From Devosia sp. Root635 (GTDB taxonomy: Bacteria > Pseudomonadota > Alphaproteobacteria > Rhizobiales > Devosiaceae): a DNA stretch of 64,000 nucleotides. The DNA lies in assembly GCF_001427605.1 (NCBI RefSeq), contig NZ_LMGZ01000012.1:249071-313070 (forward strand). Reading direction: 5' to 3'. Shown piece by piece: positions 53,406 to 62,875 of this stretch (its first letter is position 1; every line of letters begins with the position of its first letter). The notes below the pieces were generated by a model. It saw nothing but the letters and a program-made list of their open reading frames with translations, ran no database searches and was not told where the DNA came from. The translations under genes and the position numbers were made by a program.

Positions 53406-54121
53406 CATTCCGCGGCGACGCCGTTTTCCGGCGCGTAGCGGGCCCAGATGGACTCGGCGCCCAATGTGGCTACCAGCTTGTCATGGGCGGCAATCTCGCT
53501 GGGCGAAATACGCGGCGGCAGCGCCACCGGCCGGGGCAGGGCAATGGCCCTTGTGGCGATGGCGTCGGCGCCCGAAATGCTGACCTCGGCGATCAAGGCC
53601 AGGCTCACCTGCTTGCCGCCGATCAGCTCCAGATACACTTCGGCCAGGATTTCGCTGTCGAGCAAGGCGCCATGCAGGGTACGGCGGGAATTGTCGATGC
53701 CGTAATGCTTGCACAGCGCATCGAGGCTGACACGGGCGCCCGGATGCTTGTCGCGCGCCAGCATCACCGTATCGATGACGTCATTGCCCAGCGGGCGCTG
53801 GCCGGCCCGCTCCAGTTCGGCATTGAGAAAGCCCATATCGAAGGGCGCATTGTGGATGACCAACCGCGCATCGCCGAGGAAATCGCGGAAATCCTGCGCC
53901 ACCGCCTCGAACAGCGGCTTGTCGGCCAGGAATTCGTCGCTCAGCCCATGCACGCGGAAGGCTTCTTCCGGCATGGAACGCTGCGGATTGATATAGACGT
54001 GGTAGTGCCGGCCGGAGGGAATGTGGTTGATCAGCTCGACGCAGCCGATTTCGACCAGCCGATCGCCCATGGCGGGCGACAGGCCGGTGGTTTCGGTATC
54101 GAGCACAATCTCGCGATTCAT
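53405..54121 (-). CDS. dnaQ: DNA polymerase III epsilon subunit (proofreading 3'-5' exonuclease)
   Basis: A 238-aa DEDDh exonuclease: Exo I IVLDTETTGLSP (Asp8, Glu10), Exo II RLVIHNAPFDMGFLNAELER, Exo III HGALLDSEILAEVYLELIGG with the catalytic His and Asp. The C-terminal tail links to the polymerase alpha subunit. Its start overlaps the coaE stop by 4 bp (ATGA), continuing the maf-aroE-coaE-dnaQ unit that runs away from the candidate origin. Confidence 0.96.
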   Translation of the reverse strand: MNREIVLDTETTGLSPAMGDRLVEIGCVELINHIPSGRHYHVYINPQRSMPEEAFRVHGLSDEFLADKPLFEAVAQDFRDFLGDARLVIHNAPFDMGFLNAELERAGQRPLGNDVIDTVMLARDKHPGARVSLDALCKHYGIDNSRRTLHGALLDSEILAEVYLELIGGKQVSLALIAEVSISGADAIATRAIALPRPVALPPRISPSEIAAHDKLVATLGAESIWARYAPENGVAAE

Positions 54122-54720
54122 TCTTCTGGCCCTTGGGCTCGGAGCTTTGCCACCAAGGCGGCGACCTGGTCGACCGTCTCTTCGAGCGGCAGTCCGGTGT
54201 CGAACAGATAGTCGGCCCGCGCCTTCTTGTCGGCTTGGGGCGTCTGCCGGGCAAGGATGGTTTCGAGCTTTCCACTAGTCATTCCCGGCCGTGCCAGCGC
54301 CCGCTGCCGCTGGATGGCCTCATCGACCCAGGTGACGCCAATGGCATCGAAGCCGTAATCGAAGCCGCTTTCAAACAGCAGCGGCACTTCCACCACGGCC
54401 AGCGCATGGCCCTGCGCCTCGGCCTCGTCCATGAAGCGGGCAATGCGGGCGCGCACCAGGGGATGGACCACGGCTTCGAGCCGTTTGAACCCCGAGGGAT
54501 CGGCCGCAAGCCGTTGCGACAGCAGGCTTCTATCGATTCTGCCGGCAGTGGAAACTCCGGGGAAAAGTGCTTCCACCGGCGCCACGGCCTCACCCTCATA
54601 GAGTTCGGCCACGGCCTCATCGGCGGAAAAGACCGGCACACCGAGATCGGCAAAGGCCCCCAGCACGGTGGATTTTCCCGTAGCGATGGAGCCGGTCATG
54701 CCGATGCGCCACATGCTCAA
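54118..54720 (-). CDS. coaE: Dephospho-CoA kinase
   Basis: Last step of coenzyme A synthesis. The 200-aa protein begins MSMWRIGMTGSIATGKSTVL with the P-loop, then SADEAVAELYEG, VVEVPLLFESGFDYGFDAIG and the C-terminal DKKARADYLFDTGLPLEET. Length is normal. It overlaps aroE and dnaQ by 4 bp each, so the operon is tightly coupled. Confidence 0.96.
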   Translation of the reverse strand: MSMWRIGMTGSIATGKSTVLGAFADLGVPVFSADEAVAELYEGEAVAPVEALFPGVSTAGRIDRSLLSQRLAADPSGFKRLEAVVHPLVRARIARFMDEAEAQGHALAVVEVPLLFESGFDYGFDAIGVTWVDEAIQRQRALARPGMTSGKLETILARQTPQADKKARADYLFDTGLPLEETVDQVAALVAKLRAQGPEE

Positions 54721-55547
54721 TGCCCCAATGTCGCTTCGATCCGGGCGCGCAATTGCGGCGTTACCGCCGGCCGGACCCCAAACCAGGCCTCGAAGCCCGG
54801 CACGGCCTGATGCAGCAGCATGCCCAGGCCGTCGACGGTCCGGAAGCCATGGGCCGCCGCCTCGGCCAAGAGGGGCGTCTGCAGCGGCACATAGACGATA
54901 TCGGTCACCAGCGTCTGCTTGGGCAGCAGGGAAAAGTCGAGCCAGTCGAAGCGGCTGCCGTGCATGCCGATGGAGGTGGTGTTGATGACAATGCCGGTGC
55001 GCGGCGCCAATTCAGCGAAAGCCTCGAAGCCATGCGCCTCGAAGGGCCCCTCGATCTCCTCGACCAGCGCCTGGGCATTGGCCAGGGTGCGGTTGAGGAT
55101 ATGCACCTTGCCGCCATTGCGCCGTTGCAGCGCCACCAGCACGGCCCGTGCGGCGCCGCCGGCGCCGATGACCATGGCGTCATCGGGCCCGTCGGACCAG
55201 CCGGGCATGGCGGCATCGAGATTGCCGAGAAAGCCGAGATAGTCGGTATTGCTGCCGAAAACCTTGCCGTCCCGGACGACCAGCGTATTCACCGCGCCGA
55301 TCTTTCGCGCCAGCGGATCGACCTCGTCGCAAAGGGCGAAAACCGCTTCCTTGTGCGGAATGGTGACATTGCCGCCGGCGAACTCACCCTGGCGCAGGCG
55401 CTTGAAAAAACCCGGCAGTTCGGCGGGCGCCACATCGATCGCCTCATAGCTGCCATCGATGCCGTGTTCGGCCAGCCAGGTGCCGTGGATGAGCGGGGAG
55501 CGCGAATGGTTGATCGGGTGGCCGATGACGAAGGCTTTGGTGGTCAC
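54717..55547 (-). CDS. aroE: Shikimate dehydrogenase (NADP+)
   Basis: Reduces 3-dehydroshikimate to shikimate in aromatic amino acid synthesis. The 276-aa protein has VIGHPINHSRSPLIHGTWLA, GGNVTIPHKEAVFALCDEVD with the catalytic Lys, the NADP-binding MVIGAGGAARAVLVALQRRN, and LLHQAVPGFEAWFG. The start is GTG at 55545-55547, overlapping the maf stop; the open frame extends upstream through maf and is not meaningful. Confidence 0.95.
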   Translation of the reverse strand: MTTKAFVIGHPINHSRSPLIHGTWLAEHGIDGSYEAIDVAPAELPGFFKRLRQGEFAGGNVTIPHKEAVFALCDEVDPLARKIGAVNTLVVRDGKVFGSNTDYLGFLGNLDAAMPGWSDGPDDAMVIGAGGAARAVLVALQRRNGGKVHILNRTLANAQALVEEIEGPFEAHGFEAFAELAPRTGIVINTTSIGMHGSRFDWLDFSLLPKQTLVTDIVYVPLQTPLLAEAAAHGFRTVDGLGMLLHQAVPGFEAWFGVRPAVTPQLRARIEATLGH

Positions 55548-56137
55548 TTGAGGGTCTCGGGGGCAACGGCGCGCAAAGCGGCGAGGAGGGGCAGCAGCGG
55601 CAGGCCCAGAATAGTGAAATAGTCGCCCGAAACCGTCTCGAACAGGCGGATGGAGGGACCTTCGAGGCGATAGCCGCCTACCGAAGCAAAGGCGGCATCG
55701 CCTTCGCGATCCAGCACGTCGTCGCGTTCTTCGGACGTGAAATCGCGCAGGGTCAGCTCGGCCGTCTCGACGCCGGACCACAGCAGCACATCGTCCCGCA
55801 CCAGCGCCACCGCAGCATGCAGGCGATGGGTCTTGCCGCGCAGATAGTCGAGCTGGGCGGCGGCTTCGGCGCGATTGGCCGGCTTGTGCAAAAGCGTCGG
55901 CCCCAGGCTCAGCGTCTGGTCGGCGCCGATAACAATGGCGCCGGCATTGGTCGCGGCAATGGCGGCAGCCTTCTTCTCGGCCAGCACCAGGGCGACATCC
56001 CTGCCATTGCCACCGCCATCGAGCGCCGCCTCTTCCAGCAGGCGTTCGTCGATATGGGCCGGCTGGCAGGAAAAGGCGAGACCGGCCTGTTCCAGCAGGG
56101 CTTTGCGCGTGGCACTCTGGCTGGCAAGGATCAGCAT
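55544..56137 (-). CDS. maf: Maf-family nucleotide pyrophosphatase
   Basis: Maf proteins hydrolyse non-canonical or UTP/dTTP-type nucleotides to monophosphates. The 197-aa protein begins MLILASQSATRKALLEQAGL with the signature SxSxRR/K-type loop (SQSATRK), and has AIVIGADQTLSLGPTLLHKP and FTSEERDDVLDREGDAAFAS. The ATG at 56135-56137 is the canonical start; a GTG at 56155 would add six residues. First gene of the leftward unit; its upstream region is the candidate origin. Confidence 0.93.
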   Translation of the reverse strand: MLILASQSATRKALLEQAGLAFSCQPAHIDERLLEEAALDGGGNGRDVALVLAEKKAAAIAATNAGAIVIGADQTLSLGPTLLHKPANRAEAAAQLDYLRGKTHRLHAAVALVRDDVLLWSGVETAELTLRDFTSEERDDVLDREGDAAFASVGGYRLEGPSIRLFETVSGDYFTILGLPLLPLLAALRAVAPETLK

Positions 56138-56232
56138 GGGGACGATGTTTTCCACACTGTCATCCCCAGCTCAAGCCCGACCTGTGACTATGACTCATGG
56201 TTTTGGCCGCGCCTCCGACTTGTTCGACCTGG

Positions 56233-56248
56233 TTACCGAAACATTAAC
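56233..56248 (+). promoter_or_regulatory. CtrA-type site 1 in the origin region
   Basis: TTACCGAAACATTAAC: one mismatch from TTAA-N7-TTAAC. A GANTC site (56254-56258) lies 5 bp away. Confidence 0.5.
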
Positions 56249-56376
56249 ATTTGGACTCCGCACCCGTCTGGCGGCGGGCTCTGGATAGGTCTGGGGATAA
56301 CCCGCCGGTGGACAATGCGGGCCACCAACCGGTTTTGCACAGCGGGGTGCGAATCATTGACTCGGGAGTCGCCGCG

Positions 56377-56392
56377 TTAAGGCTTGATTAAC
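56377..56392 (+). promoter_or_regulatory. CtrA-type site 2 in the origin region
   Basis: TTAAGGCTTGATTAAC: full match to TTAA-N7-TTAAC. Three GANTC sites (56351, 56359 and 56366) lie just upstream, two of them forming the palindrome GACTCGGGAGTC. Confidence 0.65.
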
Positions 56393-56433
56393 CATTGAGG
56401 CGGCGGCACGGCCGGAATGGTCCACAGGCGATG

Positions 56434-56449
56434 TTAACACCGGGTTAAC
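56434..56449 (+). promoter_or_regulatory. CtrA-type site 3 in the origin region
   Basis: TTAACACCGGGTTAAC: full match to TTAA-N7-TTAAC and itself palindromic. A DnaA-box-like TGGTCCACA (56418-56426) lies 7 bp upstream. Confidence 0.65.
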
Positions 56450-56578
56450 CATAGGCCTGCGCCTTTGTGCCGCCATGCGGGCGATTGTGGATGGCGTTGA
56501 ATTAGCCCAAAACACCGCCATGATAATACTGATACGAAGTCAGAAAGACTCTTTAGGGATTTTGAAGGGAAGGGTGAC

Positions 56579-57607
56579 GTGACCCACAAGCCCCTGCTCG
56601 CCACCGTGCTTGGCCAGCGCCAGGAACGGCCACCGATCTGGATCATGCGCCAGGCGGGCCGCTATCTGCCCGAATATCGCGCGATCCGGACCAAGGCGAA
56701 GAATTTCCTCGAGCTCTGCTATACGCCGGATCTGGCCACCGAAGTCACGCTGCAGCCCTTGCGGCGCTTCGATCTCGATGCGGCCATTCTGTTTTCCGAC
56801 ATTCTGGTCATTCCCGATGCCCTGGGCCAGTCCGTGCGCTTCGAAGCCGGCGAGGGGCCGGTCCTTGACCCGGTGAGCGTCGAAAGCATCGCCGGGCTGG
56901 GAAAGGAGAGGAATGCGCTGGACCATCTGGCGCCAGTCCTCGAGGCGGTGCGGCGGCTGCGGGCGGCCTTGGCACCCGAAAAGACCCTGATCGGCTTCTG
57001 CGGCTCTCCCTGGACCGTGGCGACCTATATGATCGGCGGTCGCGGTTCGTCCGACCAGGCCGCGGCGCGGCTGTTTGCCTTGCGCCATCCGCAAGCCTTT
57101 GCCGATTTGATGGACCTGCTGGTGCAGACCAGCATTGCTTATCTGGTGGCGCAGTTCGATGCCGGCGCCGATATGGTCCAAGTGTTCGAAAGCTGGGCGC
57201 TCAATCTCGACGATGTGGCTTTCGCCGAGCGGGTGATCGAACCCAATCGCCGGATCGTCGAGGGCGTGCGGGCAAAAGTGCCCAATGCGCCGATCATTGG
57301 CTTTCCGCGCGGCGCTGCCGGCAACCTGGCGCGCTATGCCGCCCAGACAGGGGTCAACGCGCTGGGGCTCGATTATGCTACGCCGCTCGACTTTGCGGCA
57401 AAGCACCTGCCGTTATCGCTGCCCGTGCAGGGCAATCTCGACCCGCTGCGCCTGGTGGCCGGCGGCGCCCAGCTCGATGAACGGGTCGACTCCATCATTG
57501 CCGCTTTTGCCGCACGGCCCCATATCTTCAACCTGGGCCACGGCATCGTGCCGGAAACCCCGATCGAACATGTCGAACGGCTGGTCGAGCGGGTCAAACG
57601 CGGTTAG
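56579..57607 (+). CDS. hemE: Uroporphyrinogen decarboxylase
   Basis: Decarboxylates uroporphyrinogen III to coproporphyrinogen III in haem synthesis. The 342-aa protein has PPIWIMRQAGRYLPEYRAIR with the conserved Arg residues, LFSDILVIPDALGQSVRFEA with the catalytic Asp, GFCGSPWTVATYMIGG, and NLGHGIVPETP. The start is GTG at 56579, with GGGAAGGG just upstream. It heads the rightward run from the candidate origin. Confidence 0.96.
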   Translation: MTHKPLLATVLGQRQERPPIWIMRQAGRYLPEYRAIRTKAKNFLELCYTPDLATEVTLQPLRRFDLDAAILFSDILVIPDALGQSVRFEAGEGPVLDPVSVESIAGLGKERNALDHLAPVLEAVRRLRAALAPEKTLIGFCGSPWTVATYMIGGRGSSDQAAARLFALRHPQAFADLMDLLVQTSIAYLVAQFDAGADMVQVFESWALNLDDVAFAERVIEPNRRIVEGVRAKVPNAPIIGFPRGAAGNLARYAAQTGVNALGLDYATPLDFAAKHLPLSLPVQGNLDPLRLVAGGAQLDERVDSIIAAFAARPHIFNLGHGIVPETPIEHVERLVERVKRG

Positions 57608-57636
57608 CACAACCGAGCTGTTGAGGAGTTCGAAAA

Positions 57637-58065
57637 GTGTATGAATGGGTCAAGGCGCTGCATGTCATCTCCGTCATCGCCTGGATGGCGGGGATGATGT
57701 ATCTGCCGCGCCTCTTCGTCTATCACGCCCAGTCCGCCGTCGGCTCGGAAAAGTCCGAGACCTTCAAGGTCATGGAGCGCAAGCTCTATCGCGGCATCAT
57801 CACCCCGGCCATGATCGCCACCTGGATTTTCGGGCTGTGGCTGGCCTTCGGCTTCGGCATCGTCGATTTTTCCATGGGCTGGATGTGGCTCAAGGCGGCA
57901 ATGGTCCTGATCCTATCAGGCGTGCATGGCTGGTATGGCGGATTGTTGCGCAAGTTCCAGAACGACCAGAATAGTCGGCCGCACACGTTCTACCGCGCCA
58001 TCAACGAAATCCCCTTCGTCATCGCCGTGGTCATCGTCATCGCGGTGATCGTCAAGCCGTTCTGA
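57637..58065 (+). CDS. hemJ: Protoporphyrinogen oxidase HemJ
   Basis: A haem-containing membrane enzyme that oxidises protoporphyrinogen IX. The 142-aa protein has about four membrane segments and the conserved YEWVKALHVISVIAWMAGMM with His9, the proposed haem ligand, KLYRGIITPAMIATWIFGLW, and WMWLKAAMVLILSGVHGWYG. Start is GTG at 57637. It follows hemE by 29 bp, so both probably share a transcript. Confidence 0.93.
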   Translation: MYEWVKALHVISVIAWMAGMMYLPRLFVYHAQSAVGSEKSETFKVMERKLYRGIITPAMIATWIFGLWLAFGFGIVDFSMGWMWLKAAMVLILSGVHGWYGGLLRKFQNDQNSRPHTFYRAINEIPFVIAVVIVIAVIVKPF

Positions 58066-58087
58066 GGAGGTCCTGAACCAACCACAG

Positions 58088-58115
58088 CGTCATTCCCGCC
58101 TGTGCGGGAATGACG
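58088..58115. repeat. Perfect 12-bp hairpin in the rho leader
   Basis: CGTCATTCCCGC, loop CTGT, GCGGGAATGACG. No T-tract follows. It belongs to the CGTCAT...ATGACG group of short palindromes in this genome. The rest of the 293-bp hemJ-rho gap holds a parS-like site and no evident gene. Confidence 0.75.
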
Positions 58116-58177
58116 TTGCAGACGGGGTTGGGATATTTATGCGGGAAGCTACCTTGCCATTCGGGCATAGCCGGGAA

Positions 58178-58191
58178 GTTTCACGTGAATC
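58178..58191. promoter_or_regulatory. parS-like site upstream of rho
   Basis: GTTTCACGTGAATC, intergenic, 168 bp before the rho start and about 1.6 kb right of the candidate origin. Confidence 0.6.
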
Positions 58192-58358
58192 CCATCCCCT
58201 GCGACGGTTTCGTTCTTGAAACTGCCGCAAGATCGCGCTACATGCCTTGCCAACGCATCCCAATCATAGCTGACCGGCCCCGGTCGCTGCGCGGTGCCTA
58301 CCCCTCCCAGATTTATCGCCTTCGACGATTACCGTTTCCCAATAGGGTCTCCCGCTAC

Positions 58359-59624
58359 ATGCAGAATATGAAGCTCAGCGAGCTCAAGGCCAAATCCCCG
58401 GCCGAACTCCTGGTGTTCGCTGAAGAACACGAGGTCGAGAACGCCTCGACCATGCGCAAACAGGAATTGATGTTTGCCATCCTCAAGGAGCTTGCCGCAC
58501 AGGAAGTCGACATTACCGGCGAAGGCGTCGTCGAAGTCCTCCCCGACGGTTTCGGTTTCCTGCGCTCCCCGGACGCCAACTACCTTCCGGGCCCCGACGA
58601 CATTTATGTCAGCCCGTCCCAGATACGCCGCTTCGGTCTGCGGACCGGCGATACGGTTGAAGGCCAGATAAGGTCTCCCAAGGATGGCGAGCGCTATTTC
58701 GCGCTGCTGAAGGTCAATACCATCAATTTCGAAGATCCCGAGGCGGTGCGCCACAAGGTCAACTTCGACAACCTCACCCCGCTTTATCCGGAAGAACGGC
58801 TCCGCATGGAGCTGCCCGATCCGACCATCAAGGATCGCTCCGCCCGCCTGCTCGATCTCGTTGCGCCGCTCGGCAAGGGCCAGCGCGCTTTGATTGTTGC
58901 GCCGCCGCGTACCGGTAAGACTGTACTGTTGCAGAATATTGCACAATCGATCGCTACCAATCACCCCGAATGTTATCTCATCGTGCTGCTGATCGACGAG
59001 CGGCCCGAGGAAGTGACGGACATGCAGCGCTCGGTGCGCGGCGAAGTCATTTCCTCGACCTTCGACGAGCCGGCCAGCCGCCACGTCCAGGTCGCCGAAA
59101 TGGTGATCGAAAAGGCCAAGCGCCTGGTCGAGCACAAGCGCGACGTGGTCATCCTGCTCGATTCCATCACCCGCCTCGGCCGCGCCTACAACACCGTGGT
59201 TCCGAGCTCCGGCAAGGTTCTCACGGGCGGCGTCGACGCCAATGCGCTGCAGCGGCCGAAGCGCTTCTTCGGCGCCGCGCGCAATATCGAGGATGGCGGT
59301 TCGCTGACCATCATTTCCACGGCGCTGATCGATACCGGCTCGCGCATGGACGAAGTGATCTTCGAAGAGTTCAAGGGTACCGGTAACTCGGAAATCATCC
59401 TTGACCGCAAGGTCGCCGACAAGCGCATCTTCCCGGCGCTCGACATCACCAAGTCGGGCACCCGCAAGGAAGAACTGCTGGTCGAAGCCGACATTCTCAA
59501 GAAGATGTATGTGCTGCGCCGCATCCTCAACCCGATGGGGACGATCGACGCCATGGAATTCCTGGTCGACAAGGTTCGCCAGACCAAGACGAATTCCGAC
59601 TTCTTCGATTCGATGAATACCTAA
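58359..59624 (+). CDS. rho: Transcription termination factor Rho
   Basis: The hexameric RNA helicase that ends transcription. The 421-aa protein has the N-terminal RNA-binding domain ([40 protein letters not shown]), the Walker [21 protein letters not shown] near residue 175, the Q-loop and [11 protein letters not shown], and the C-terminal [19 protein letters not shown]. The ATG at 58359 fits the family N-terminus; the frame stays open about 250 bp upstream but is not Rho-like. A long leader with a hairpin could hold autoregulation. Confidence 0.97.
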   Translation: MQNMKLSELKAKSPAELLVFAEEHEVENASTMRKQELMFAILKELAAQEVDITGEGVVEVLPDGFGFLRSPDANYLPGPDDIYVSPSQIRRFGLRTGDTVEGQIRSPKDGERYFALLKVNTINFEDPEAVRHKVNFDNLTPLYPEERLRMELPDPTIKDRSARLLDLVAPLGKGQRALIVAPPRTGKTVLLQNIAQSIATNHPECYLIVLLIDERPEEVTDMQRSVRGEVISSTFDEPASRHVQVAEMVIEKAKRLVEHKRDVVILLDSITRLGRAYNTVVPSSGKVLTGGVDANALQRPKRFFGAARNIEDGGSLTIISTALIDTGSRMDEVIFEEFKGTGNSEIILDRKVADKRIFPALDITKSGTRKEELLVEADILKKMYVLRRILNPMGTIDAMEFLVDKVRQTKTNSDFFDSMNT

Positions 59625-59639
59625 GCGCCGCGCATAATC

Positions 59640-60929
59640 ATGCGGACGGGCGATACAATCGTGGCGCTGTCCTCCGGGGCACCGCCATCCGGTGTGGCGG
59701 TCATCCGCCTCTCCGGGCCCGATGTGTCGGACATTCTCCTCGATATTGCTGGCTCCATCCCCGAGCCGCGGCGCCTGACGTTGCGGCCCATCGGCCGCGA
59801 TTCTCTGCTCGATCGGGGCCTTGTCGCCTGGTTCCCGGCGCCGCACAGTTTTACCGGCGAGGACTGCGCCGAATTGCAGGTGCATGGCTCGCCCGCCGGC
59901 GTTCGTGCCATCATCAAGCTCATCACCTCAAAGGGTGCGCGCCTGGCCGAGGCCGGCGAATTTACCCGCCGCGCCTTTGAAAACGGCAAGCTCGATCTGG
60001 TCGAAATCGAAGGTCTCGGCGACCTGCTGGAGGCCGAAACCGAGAACCAGCGCCGCCAGGCCCTGGCCCGGTTCGAAGGTGGCCTGAGCCAACGCATCGA
60101 TAGCTGGCGCGACCAGTTGCTCGACCTGCGGGCCGAAATCGAAGCCCGGCTCGACTTTTCCGACGAAGGCGACGTGGCCGACGCCCTGCCCGCCAGCTTC
60201 GGCGACAGCATCGCCGCCCTGCGCGCCGATATCGGCACCGCCCTGGCCTCGCTGGAGCATGGCCGCATCATCCGCGAAGGCATCCGTGTCGCCCTGGCCG
60301 GTCCACCCAATGCCGGAAAATCCAGCCTGCTCAATGCCTTGGCCAAATCCGACATTGCCATCGTCACCGACGAAGCCGGCACCACGCGCGATGTGCGCGA
60401 AGTCCCGCTCGATATCGGTGGCCAGCTCTATATCCTGCTGGACCTGGCCGGCCTGCGTGACACCGACAGCAAGGCTGAAGCCGAAGGCGTCCGCCGCGCC
60501 CGCCAGGCCATTGAGCAGGCCGATATCGTCCTGTGGCTGCACGCGCCGGATATTGCCGATGCCATGGCCGGGCAAGGCGACCGGATCATCAGGGTCGGCA
60601 CCAAGCGCGATCTGGGTGCGGTGCCCGGCATGGATGTCGAGGTCTCCGCCCAATCGGGCGCTGGCCTTGCCGACCTCTTGCAGCGCATCGAGGCCATCGG
60701 CGAGACATTGTCCACCGGCGAGCCCGCCGTGCTGAGCCGCGAGCGGGATCGTCTGGCACTGGAAAGCGCCACCGAAGCCCTGAACGCGGCCGCACGGCAA
60801 CTGGCCGTGCCCGAACTGGCTGCCGAAAGCCTGCGCATCGCCTCACAATCGCTTGAGCGACTGTTGGGGCGCCTGGATGCCGAGCGTGTGCTGGACCGAC
60901 TGTTTGCCAGCTTCTGCATCGGCAAATGA
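59640..60929 (+). CDS. mnmE: tRNA modification GTPase MnmE
   Basis: With MnmG it makes the carboxymethylaminomethyl modification of wobble uridine in tRNA. The 429-aa protein has the N-terminal folate-binding domain (GDTIVALSSGAPPSGVAVIR), a helical domain, an inserted G domain (VALAGPPNAGKSSLLNALAK; DEAGTTRDV; DLAGLRDT), and the C-terminal CIGK motif with the catalytic Cys. The stop codon overlaps a parS-like site. Confidence 0.97.
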   Translation: MRTGDTIVALSSGAPPSGVAVIRLSGPDVSDILLDIAGSIPEPRRLTLRPIGRDSLLDRGLVAWFPAPHSFTGEDCAELQVHGSPAGVRAIIKLITSKGARLAEAGEFTRRAFENGKLDLVEIEGLGDLLEAETENQRRQALARFEGGLSQRIDSWRDQLLDLRAEIEARLDFSDEGDVADALPASFGDSIAALRADIGTALASLEHGRIIREGIRVALAGPPNAGKSSLLNALAKSDIAIVTDEAGTTRDVREVPLDIGGQLYILLDLAGLRDTDSKAEAEGVRRARQAIEQADIVLWLHAPDIADAMAGQGDRIIRVGTKRDLGAVPGMDVEVSAQSGAGLADLLQRIEAIGETLSTGEPAVLSRERDRLALESATEALNAAARQLAVPELAAESLRIASQSLERLLGRLDAERVLDRLFASFCIGK

Positions 60930-60941
60930 TTCACGTGAAAC
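60928..60941. promoter_or_regulatory. parS-like site at the mnmE stop
   Basis: GATTCACGTGAAAC; its first two bases are the last two of the mnmE TGA stop. Confidence 0.65.
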
Positions 60942-60964
60942 ACGCCCACCACGTGCCCGGAATT

Positions 60965-60978
60965 GATTCACGTGAAAC
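60965..60978. promoter_or_regulatory. parS-like site between mnmE and mnmG
   Basis: GATTCACGTGAAAC, 37 bp from the previous copy and in the same orientation; about 35 bp before mnmG. Confidence 0.68.
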
Positions 60979-61012
60979 ATTGGCCTATTGAGACGGCCTT
61001 CGGAGACAGGTC

Positions 61013-62875
61013 ATGAGCGACTATGCCGTTATCGTCGTTGGAGGTGGTCACGCCGGCTGTGAAGCCGCGGCCGCTTCGGCACGCCTGGGCGCTCCGACGG
61101 CGCTGGTGACGCACAAATTCGCCACCATCGGCGAGATGAGCTGCAATCCCGCCATTGGCGGCCTGGGCAAGGGCCATCTGGTGCGCGAGATCGATGCGCT
61201 GGATGGTCTGATGGGTCGCGTTGCCGACGCGGCCGGCATCCAGTTCCGCGTGCTCAACCGCCGCAAAGGCCCCGCGGTACGCGGTCCCCGCGCCCAGGCC
61301 GACCGCAAGCTCTATCGCCAGGCCATGCAGGCCGCCATCACCGCGCAGCCCAATCTCGACGTGATCGAGGGCGAGGTCGACGATATCGAAGTGAGCAATG
61401 GTGCAGTCAGCGGTGTCGTGCTGCTCGATGGCCGCCGCATCGGCACCAAGGCCGTGGTACTGACCACCGGCACCTTCCTGCGCGGGTTGATTCATCGCGG
61501 CGAGGAAACCACGCCGGCAGGGCGCTTGGGGGAAAAGCCGGTGCTGGGGCTCTCCACGCGCCTCGAAAATCTCGGGCTGCAACTCGGCCGCCTCAAGACC
61601 GGCACCCCGGCACGGCTCGATGGCACCAGCATCGATTACGCCCGGCTCGAAGCGCAGCCGGGCGACGATGTGCCCGAACCATTCTCCGCCCTGACCGCGG
61701 CCATCACCACGCCGCAGGTTTCCTGCCACATTACGCGCACGACTGCCGAGACGCATCGGATCATCTCGGAAAACCTGCATCGCTCGGCCATGTATGGCGG
61801 CCGCATCCAGAGCCGCGGGCCGCGCTATTGCCCGTCTATCGAGGACAAGGTGGTGCGCTTCGCCGATCGCGACAGCCACCAGATTTTCCTTGAGCCGGAA
61901 GGGCTTGACGACAGGACGGTCTATCCCAACGGCGTTTCCACCTCGCTGCCGGCCGAGGTGCAGGAAGCCTTTCTGCGCACCATGCCGGGGCTGGAAAATG
62001 TACTTATCATCCGGCCGGGCTATGCCATCGAATATGACCATGTCGATCCGCGCGAGCTGCGGCCGACCCTCGAAGTGAAGCGCCAGCCTGGGCTATATCT
62101 GGCCGGGCAGATCAATGGCACGACCGGCTATGAAGAGGCCGGGGCGCAGGGCCTGCTGGCCGGCGCCAATGCTGCCCTCGCCGCTGCCGGCAGCGACCCG
62201 CTGATCCTGTCGCGGACCGAAAGCTATCTTGGCGTCATGGTGGACGACCTGGTGACGCGCGGCGTGTCCGAACCCTACCGCATGTTCACCTCGCGCGCCG
62301 AATTCCGCTTGCATCTGCGCGCCGACAATGCCGATCAGCGCTTGACGCCGCTGGGGGTGGAAAGGGGCCTGGTCGGGGGCGAACGCCGCGAATTGTTTGC
62401 CGGCAAGGCTGCGGCGCTCACCCATGGCCGCATCCTGCTGAACAGCCTTACCGCCTCGCCCAATGCGGCGCGCAAGGCTGGCATTGCCGTCAATGAAGAT
62501 GGCAAGCTGCGCTCGGCCTTCGACCTGTTGTCCTACCCCGACGTGACAGCGGCCGACACCGGCCGACTCTGGCCGGAAGTACTTGAAATCGCTCCGGAAA
62601 TTATCGATCAATTGGTTGTCGATGCGCAATATGCGGTTTATCTCGACCGCCAGCGCAGTGATATCGACGCGGTGCGTCGTGACGAGCAGAAGCCGATCCC
62701 CGATCATCTCGATTATGCGGCGATTCCCGGCCTGTCGATGGAGCTGCGCCAGAAGCTGCAGCAATATCGGCCGCAGACCATCGCCCAGGCACTGGCCATG
62801 GATGGCATGACGCCGGCTGCGGTGACGCTGCTGCTCGCCGTTATCCGGCGCGGCGATCTGCGTCAGGCCGGCTGA
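61013..62875 (+). CDS. mnmG: tRNA uridine modification enzyme MnmG (GidA)
   Basis: FAD-dependent partner of MnmE in wobble-uridine modification. The 620-aa protein has the FAD motif [20 protein letters not shown] at the N-terminus, [57 protein letters not shown], and the C-terminal tRNA-binding helical domain ([20 protein letters not shown]). Its stop codon shares one base with the rsmG ATG. Two parS-like sites precede it. Confidence 0.97.
   Translation: MSDYAVIVVGGGHAGCEAAAASARLGAPTALVTHKFATIGEMSCNPAIGGLGKGHLVREIDALDGLMGRVADAAGIQFRVLNRRKGPAVRGPRAQADRKLYRQAMQAAITAQPNLDVIEGEVDDIEVSNGAVSGVVLLDGRRIGTKAVVLTTGTFLRGLIHRGEETTPAGRLGEKPVLGLSTRLENLGLQLGRLKTGTPARLDGTSIDYARLEAQPGDDVPEPFSALTAAITTPQVSCHITRTTAETHRIISENLHRSAMYGGRIQSRGPRYCPSIEDKVVRFADRDSHQIFLEPEGLDDRTVYPNGVSTSLPAEVQEAFLRTMPGLENVLIIRPGYAIEYDHVDPRELRPTLEVKRQPGLYLAGQINGTTGYEEAGAQGLLAGANAALAAAGSDPLILSRTESYLGVMVDDLVTRGVSEPYRMFTSRAEFRLHLRADNADQRLTPLGVERGLVGGERRELFAGKAAALTHGRILLNSLTASPNAARKAGIAVNEDGKLRSAFDLLSYPDVTAADTGRLWPEVLEIAPEIIDQLVVDAQYAVYLDRQRSDIDAVRRDEQKPIPDHLDYAAIPGLSMELRQKLQQYRPQTIAQALAMDGMTPAAVTLLLAVIRRGDLRQAG

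Larger units (their letters stand above)
56138..56578. other. Candidate chromosomal replication origin (oriC) between maf and hemE
   Basis: This 441-bp gene-free stretch has three CtrA-type sites, six GANTC sites (56192, 56254, 56351, 56359, 56366 and 56547) and about seven degenerate DnaA boxes: TTTTCCACA (56148), TCATCCCCA (56160), TTATCCCCA (minus, 56292), TTGTCCACC (minus, 56307), TTTTGCACA (56333), TGGTCCACA (56418), CCATCCACA (minus, 56486). The part next to hemE (56499-56570) is AT-rich. Position beside hemE, with genes leaving in both directions, matches Caulobacter and Sinorhizobium origins. Divergent promoters for maf and hemE must also lie here. Confidence 0.75.

Noticed and set aside
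58088-58115. Hairpin considered as a terminator of hemJ
   Set aside because: No T-tract follows; it matches the style of short dispersed palindromes, so it is listed as a repeat.
58110-58358. Upstream extension of the rho reading frame
   Set aside because: The frame is open but spans a perfect hairpin and a parS-like site and is not Rho-like; the canonical N-terminus begins at 58359.
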